This document shows, piece by piece, positions 22,480 through 26,001 of a stretch of DNA of 26,001 nucleotides. The stretch's first letter is position 1. Each line of letters begins with the position of its first letter. Both the position numbers and the translations under genes were made by a program. Location of the stretch: contig JBJYWI010000101.1 in NCBI GenBank assembly GCA_046259385.1, forward strand, positions 1-26,001. Direction: 5' to 3'. The notes under the pieces were generated by a model. That model had not been told where the DNA came from and ran no database searches. It saw nothing but the letters and a program-made list of their open reading frames with translations. This DNA is from CAVWDI01 sp046259385. Its GTDB lineage: Bacteria; Chloroflexota; Anaerolineae; Anaerolineales; UBA4823.

Positions 22480-24333
22480 CTATTCCGACTCGACGGAACT
22501 GATCTGGCGCCGGTTGGGTTCCGCGCTCACCAGGTCTGCGTACAATACAAGACGCTGGTCGTAAACCCGGCGGACCCTGTCCCAACCGCTGCAGGTCACC
22601 AGTGTGAGCTGGCTTTCAGGGGTAGTTTCCAGCGAGGTCAGGTCTTCAAAATGGACCGTGGAGATCTCACGCACCTGATAATGGTAAATTTTCTCTTGGG
22701 TGAATAGAGTGATATTCTCTCCTTTGCCCAATTTCTCCAGGTCGTGAAATGGTCCATCTGCCCCGTCTCTGAGGGTGACATGACCTGCCAGCCCGGTATT
22801 GCCTCCCAGACCCGGCCATGAGGTCTCGCCCAGCCAGGCGATTTCATCCTTTAAACCCGCCACCAGCCAGGTATAGCCGCCAAAAGGCACGTACCGGACT
22901 GGGGCGTCCAGACTCAGAGCCTCGATCCGCAGGCGGACCGGCGGGCTGGTATCCGGAGGCGGCTCACCGGGAAGAATTTCAATCTCGTGTATTGACAGGG
23001 TCGGCAAAGGATAATCCGGGAGCGCTTCCGGTGCCTGCGGCGTAGGTTTGGGGAGCCAGGGTTCCTGAAAATGTACCAGGTCGCCGTTCAGGGATTCTGG
23101 CATATTGAATTCCGGCAGCCGGAATTCAACCCCACTGACAGCCAGCGCCAGCGCGCCGAACCCGAAAACCAGCCCGGCTGATACAAGCAGCAGCCCGATC
23201 CCGGTAAACCAGCCCGCCCAACCCGGGTTTCTGCCTCGCGCCAGCAGACCGTAAATGAATGCCGCGATCCCGAGCAGTCCCAGGGCGGCTGATACCAGGA
23301 TCGCGCCCAGCCGGAGATATGGAGGGGCCGTTTGCCTCTCATAAAATCCTGTCGGAGGCAGGGCGCTGGTTCGCAGCTGGTATGAAATTGTGTTCGAAAT
23401 TTTTGACTGCAGAGGGTCTTCCGGCGCCCAGCGGGCGGTCGCCAGGCTGTTCTCTGTCCTAGTCTGGGCAGGCTGGCTGATCACTGTCCCTTCGAAGGAG
23501 ATATAGACTGTCTCTCCGTTTAAGATCTCCCCTAGTGTAGCTGACACCATCCCTCCGGAGGTAACCACCGTACCGCCGGATTTGGTGGTCGTCATGTTGG
23601 AGATATTCAATTCAGGAGGGAAGGACTGGGTTTCCACACGCACGTTCTGGGCTGCGGCAGTGCCGTTGTTGGTAACCTGGATCTGAAAAGTGAGCCTTTC
23701 ATTCAGCCCCGCGCCTTCTGGAGTGACGGAGTAGGCAAGATTAAACGCAGGGGCGAAATTCGTATCGACTGCGGCGTTATTGGCGGTGTTGGTCTCGCTG
23801 GTTGTGGTACTCGCCCGGACAGTATTTGCCAGGTCGAGCGGGGCTGTCAGGTTGGAGATCACTTCCGAGCTGAGGCTAAAAAAAACCTCCTCTCCGCTGA
23901 AAATCGGGTTGCTCAACCTCCAGACATGGGTGGGACCGTCTGCATTATGGGTGTGCGGCAGCCCTCCCATGTCGAAACTGAGGAAGCGGTAATTCGCCCC
24001 GAGCGTATCGGTGATAAGCACATCCGTTGCGTCCAGGTCGCCGGTGTTCTCAACCGTGATGGTGAAAGTCACAAGCTGACCTTCGTGCACGATCGAATTC
24101 GGGTCGCTTTTTGTCACGACCAGATCAGCCGAACCAATCTGGGCTAAGCTGGATGGGTAACCTTCAAGAGCATGCTTGGGTTTGCTCTCAAATTCCTGGA
24201 TGAGTCCCCCCGCAGGATTTTGATTTGTTTGGGTTTTATGGATATTGAGTGCAGCCCGGGCTAATCCAAAAGGCAGCAGCGCTCCCAGCAGGAGAGGGAT
24301 AAGTACCACAAGCGGGGTGCGCCTCCAGTTCAT
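22480..24333 (-). CDS. surface protein-sortase fusion: signal peptide, DUF11-like domains, LPPTG, two TM helices, sortase
   Basis: Protein of 617 residues combining a cell-surface protein and a sortase transpeptidase. Order: signal peptide (1-27, cleavage likely after ARA); two DUF11-like beta domains (about 68-190 and 196-315, with LVVTKSDPNS, FTITVENTGD and FQIQVTNNGTAAAQNV); sorting-type motif LPPTG (325-329); TM helix (about 341-363) then ARGRN; a second TM helix (about 374-400); a Pro-rich linker; and a C-terminal sortase domain (about 465-602). All three sortase catalytic residues are present: His518 in GLAGH, Cys581 in TLVTC and Arg594 in DQR. Both the DUF11 part and the sortase should lie outside the membrane, with the basic loop inside. 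The sortase class is uncertain (D/E/F-like). A second fusion lies upstream on the same strand. Confidence 0.88.
   Translation of the reverse strand: MNWRRTPLVVLIPLLLGALLPFGLARAALNIHKTQTNQNPAGGLIQEFESKPKHALEGYPSSLAQIGSADLVVTKSDPNSIVHEGQLVTFTITVENTGDLDATDVLITDTLGANYRFLSFDMGGLPHTHNADGPTHVWRLSNPIFSGEEVFFSLSSEVISNLTAPLDLANTVRASTTTSETNTANNAAVDTNFAPAFNLAYSVTPEGAGLNERLTFQIQVTNNGTAAAQNVRVETQSFPPELNISNMTTTKSGGTVVTSGGMVSATLGEILNGETVYISFEGTVISQPAQTRTENSLATARWAPEDPLQSKISNTISYQLRTSALPPTGFYERQTAPPYLRLGAILVSAALGLLGIAAFIYGLLARGRNPGWAGWFTGIGLLLVSAGLVFGFGALALAVSGVEFRLPEFNMPESLNGDLVHFQEPWLPKPTPQAPEALPDYPLPTLSIHEIEILPGEPPPDTSPPVRLRIEALSLDAPVRYVPFGGYTWLVAGLKDEIAWLGETSWPGLGGNTGLAGHVTLRDGADGPFHDLEKLGKGENITLFTQEKIYHYQVREISTVHFEDLTSLETTPESQLTLVTCSGWDRVRRVYDQRLVLYADLVSAEPNRRQISSVESE
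23347..23361 (-). other. LPPTG sorting-type motif inside the complete sortase
   Basis: Codons for LPPTG (residues 325-329) stand between the second DUF11-like domain and the first membrane helix. A hydrophobic stretch begins about 12 residues later and ends in ARGRN. This is the layout of a classical cell-wall sorting signal, here in the middle of a protein that goes on into a sortase domain. Whether it is cleaved is not known. Confidence 0.7.
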
Positions 24334-24396
24334 GATTTGTGTGCCCGAGATTTTATGCCCATCGGTGGTCTTCAGGACAGCCCTGAATTATGAAAG

Positions 24397-24425
24397 ATTA
24401 TAACATTCCGCCCTTCTTGTGTCAT
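24397..24425 (-). promoter_or_regulatory. promoter of the surface protein-sortase gene
   Basis: On the minus strand ATGACA (24425 to 24420; 5 of 6 matches to TTGACA) is followed after 17 bases by a perfect TATAAT (24402 to 24397). The expected start near 24390 leaves a leader of about 57 bases before the ATG at 24333. The -35 box falls inside the outermost copy of the degenerate repeat that fills the gap up to the second sortase gene. Confidence 0.65.
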
Positions 24426-24502
24426 TCTGATCGCGAAGCGAAGTGCAGCATCCCTTCCGCGAAGTGTTTCTTTACGGAGCGTCCCTGAAAGGGATGGAAA
24501 CG
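24418..24502 (+). repeat. repeat copy A of the intersortase repeat
   Basis: The stretch TGTGTCATTCTGATC (24418-24432) and the following 58 bases from 24445 to 24502 recur at 24747-24821. The 58-base parts match at 54 of 58 positions by direct comparison. Copy A has about 10 extra bases (a doubled GCGAAG) between the two parts. An internal hairpin TCCCT-GAA-AGGGA lies near its end. Confidence 0.85.
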
Positions 24503-24746
24503 CAGTTAAAGATCTATATTTTTCAAGCCACGGAGGTTTAGAAAGCGTGATTCGTTATTAGACTCTTCGCTATCGCTCAGAGTGACAGATCTGAATATGT
24601 CATAATGAGGCATAGGCTGAAGAATCTTGTCTAGTTGGCTGGAAAGCAAAACGTGCAGTGTATTGTCGAGACTCTTCGCTTACCTTCGGCATGCTACGCA
24701 ACACTCACAACGTCCCGGTTTGTAACGGGAGAGTGACAGATCTTAA

Positions 24747-24821
24747 TGTGTCATTCTGATCACGCAGCATCCCTACCGAGAAGTGTTTCTTTACGCAGCG
24801 TCCCTGAAAGGGATGGGAACG
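24747..24821 (+). repeat. repeat copy B of the intersortase repeat
   Basis: Direct copy of 24418-24502 with a shorter spacer between its two parts. Bases 24764-24821 differ from 24445-24502 at 4 of 58 positions. The hairpin TCCCT-GAA-AGGGA is kept. It joins directly to an AGAGTGACAGATCT module on its left. Confidence 0.85.
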
Positions 24822-25052
24822 GAAGCCGAAGAATCTGGTCATGTTGGCTGGGTGGTTTAATATTCTGCGTAAAACCAAGGCTCTTCGCTTTACCCCGGGT
24901 ATGCTTTGCGAGTCTTCGGTATACTGAGAAACGCTCACAGCATCCTGGTATCTCACGGGAAATTGACATACCCACGGAAAAACCGGCGGCTTTGGTCCCT
25001 GAGCGAGGTGCTCCGGGAAAAGCCGTATTACAGGACCACTGCTCGAATTTTC

Positions 25053-26001
25053 TTAATTGGAATTGGTCAGCACCGCCCCGGTGCGCGGCTCGGAAGCGAC
25101 CAGGTCGGCGTAGACCGCCAGGCGCTTGGTGAAAATCCGCAGGCGGTCGCTCCAACCGGCGCAGGTGATCAGGGTCAGCTGCGGGTCGTCAGTCTGGCGG
25201 ATGATGGAGGTGTCCGCAGCTGGGACCTGTTCGCCCCCGCGCACCCGGTAGGTGAGCTTGCTCTCTTCGGTGTAGACGATCACCTGGTCCCCGGGCTTGA
25301 GCTTCCAGAGGTTGAAGAACGGTCCCGCGGTCCCGTCCGGCAGGTTCAGGTGACCTGCCAGCCCGGTGTTGCCGCCCAGCCCCGGGTAGGAGGTCTCGCC
25401 CATCCAGGCGATCTCCTGCCTCAATCCGGCGATCAGCCAGGTGTAGTCGCTGAACGGGACGTACTTGATTACTGTATCCACCCCGATTTTTGGGATGATA
25501 AGCCGGTTCGCCGGGCTGGGGTCAGGAGCTGGTTCACCCGGTTCAGTTTCAGGCACGGATGGCGGGGACGGGACCGGGTAATCCGGGAGGGATTCCGGTG
25601 CAGGCTCGTTTGGATCGGAGAGATAAGGCTGCTCGAACTGGACTACCGGCTCGGTCGGCTCGACCGGGGGCGCGGTGGACAGTGCAGGTGTCTCCAACCC
25701 CGAGCTAGTGGCGCGCTGGACCGCGCTGATCTCGGGGGTGGTTTCCTGGGGTTCCGGAGTGCCTGGTGATGGGAAAAGAAGGCTGCAGGCGACACCTACA
25801 AACAGGGCTCCTGGAACCAGCAGCCAGACCGCCCAGCGCGGCTTCCGGGAACCCAGCGCCATGCCCACCAGCAGCAGGACTGACCCGCCGAGGAAAGGAT
25901 AAACCCCGATGAAATTACTGCCTTCCGTCTGCGAAGCGTTCATGGTAAGGGGCCTGGTGAAACCGGTTGGGGGAAGAGCCTCACCGACCAGCTCAAAGGT
26001 G
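25053..26001 (-). CDS. second surface protein-sortase fusion, N-terminal part outside the window
   Basis: The reading frame is open to the window edge, so the gene is cut at its 5' end; 315 residues are visible. They begin in TFELVGEALPPTGF, the same position in the architecture as in the downstream paralogue. Then come two hydrophobic helices separated by GSRKPRW, a Pro/Glu-rich linker, and a full sortase domain with His in GLAGH, Cys in TLITC and Arg in TKR. Shared blocks with the other copy include LPDYP, YVPF-xx-YTWL and PGLGGNTGLAGH. An internal Met at 25943 could be taken as the start, but that would drop the LPPTG and leave a sortase with no secretion region. I therefore prefer a longer protein. 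Upstream DUF11-like domains are expected but not seen. Confidence 0.85.
   Translation of the reverse strand, partial: TFELVGEALPPTGFTRPLTMNASQTEGSNFIGVYPFLGGSVLLLVGMALGSRKPRWAVWLLVPGALFVGVACSLLFPSPGTPEPQETTPEISAVQRATSSGLETPALSTAPPVEPTEPVVQFEQPYLSDPNEPAPESLPDYPVPSPPSVPETEPGEPAPDPSPANRLIIPKIGVDTVIKYVPFSDYTWLIAGLRQEIAWMGETSYPGLGGNTGLAGHLNLPDGTAGPFFNLWKLKPGDQVIVYTEESKLTYRVRGGEQVPAADTSIIRQTDDPQLTLITCAGWSDRLRIFTKRLAVYADLVASEPRTGAVLTNSN
25962..25976 (-). other. LPPTG sorting-type motif inside the second sortase
   Basis: The codons CTT CCC CCA ACC GGT encode LPPTG, followed by Phe, a short polar stretch, a hydrophobic helix and the basic segment SRKPR. The motif and the following Phe are identical to those in the downstream paralogue, while the residues around them differ. 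This suggests selection on the motif. Confidence 0.7.

Larger units (their letters stand above)
24418..24970. repeat. repeat-filled intergenic region between two sortase genes
   Basis: The 719 bases between the two sortase genes hold no gene I can support. They are built from short related modules. GACTCTTCGCT occurs at 24561 and 24670, with a variant at 24880. AGAGTGACAGATCT occurs at 24579 and 24730, GAAGAATCT at 24619 and 24828, and TGTGTCATTCTGATC at 24418 and 24747. The unit at 24560-24587 is the approximate reverse complement of the unit at 24420-24443, so copies alternate in orientation as in REP/BIME-type elements. The core resembles the widespread bacterial motif of the form TCATTCTGAGCGAAG, which I recognise from memory only. 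Bases 24334-24417 hold the sortase gene's leader and promoter; 24971-25052 show nothing clear. Confidence 0.75.

Noticed and set aside
24418..24970. CRISPR array
   Set aside because: The repeats are unequal in length, spaced irregularly, and occur in both orientations; no spacer-repeat periodicity and no cas genes.
24705..25155. Open frames on both strands in the intersortase region
   Set aside because: They read through the repeat modules or into the 3' end of the second sortase, and their translations look like repeat-derived sequence with no ribosome sites.
25053..25943. Second sortase as a complete 296-residue protein starting at the internal Met
   Set aside because: The frame stays open to the window edge and the upstream residues contain the same LPPTGF motif as the complete paralogue, so the true start is outside the window.

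Overview
The window reads as a piece of a chromosome from a monoderm-type, peptidoglycan-containing bacterium. My best guess is Chloroflexota, class Anaerolineae. That is an inference from gene content: acyl-CoA and biotin-carboxylase genes, a parAB pair behind a PfkB kinase, MurJ and MurI, and DUF11/LPxTG/sortase fusion proteins. No rRNA or marker gene confirms it. Start codons include TTG and GTG, and several promoters have near-consensus sigma-70 elements. There is no phage, transposase, CRISPR array or tRNA that I can support.

Layout. 1-1950: a minus-strand trio (alkyltransferase-like DNA repair protein, DUF2461 protein, GNAT acetyltransferase) driven by a good promoter (TTGACA-18-TATAGT), which overlaps the promoter of the divergent lipid II flippase gene murJ (1959-3542). 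3705-5442: xseB and xseA, the exonuclease VII subunits, on the minus strand. 5619-16228: a long plus-strand run. It holds a HIT hydrolase, then thiolase, 3-hydroxyacyl-CoA dehydrogenase and acyl-CoA dehydrogenase, then two membrane proteins (a GT39-type glycosyltransferase and a small one), then a three-part acyl-CoA carboxylase (carboxyltransferase, biotin carboxylase, biotin carrier) and a CYTH phosphatase or cyclase. Tight spacing and overlaps suggest one operon for short-chain acyl-CoA metabolism with envelope genes embedded in it.

16238-17506: minus-strand murI and rplS, with a clear intrinsic terminator between them. 17676-20179: a PfkB-family kinase with a leaderless-looking start, followed at once by parA and parB. 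20259-21866: a YtcJ-type amidohydrolase, converging by 4 bases with a LapA/DUF1049-type membrane protein (21863-22354).

22480-26001 is the most unusual part. Two minus-strand paralogues each carry an LPPTG sorting-type motif, two membrane helices, a Pro-rich linker and a C-terminal sortase domain in one chain. The complete one also has a signal peptide and two DUF11-like domains in front; the other runs off the window edge. This looks like a surface protein, its own sorting signal and its own sortase in one polypeptide. The 719-base gap between them is filled with degenerate repeats in alternating orientation. The edge of one repeat supplies the -35 box of the promoter for the complete sortase gene.
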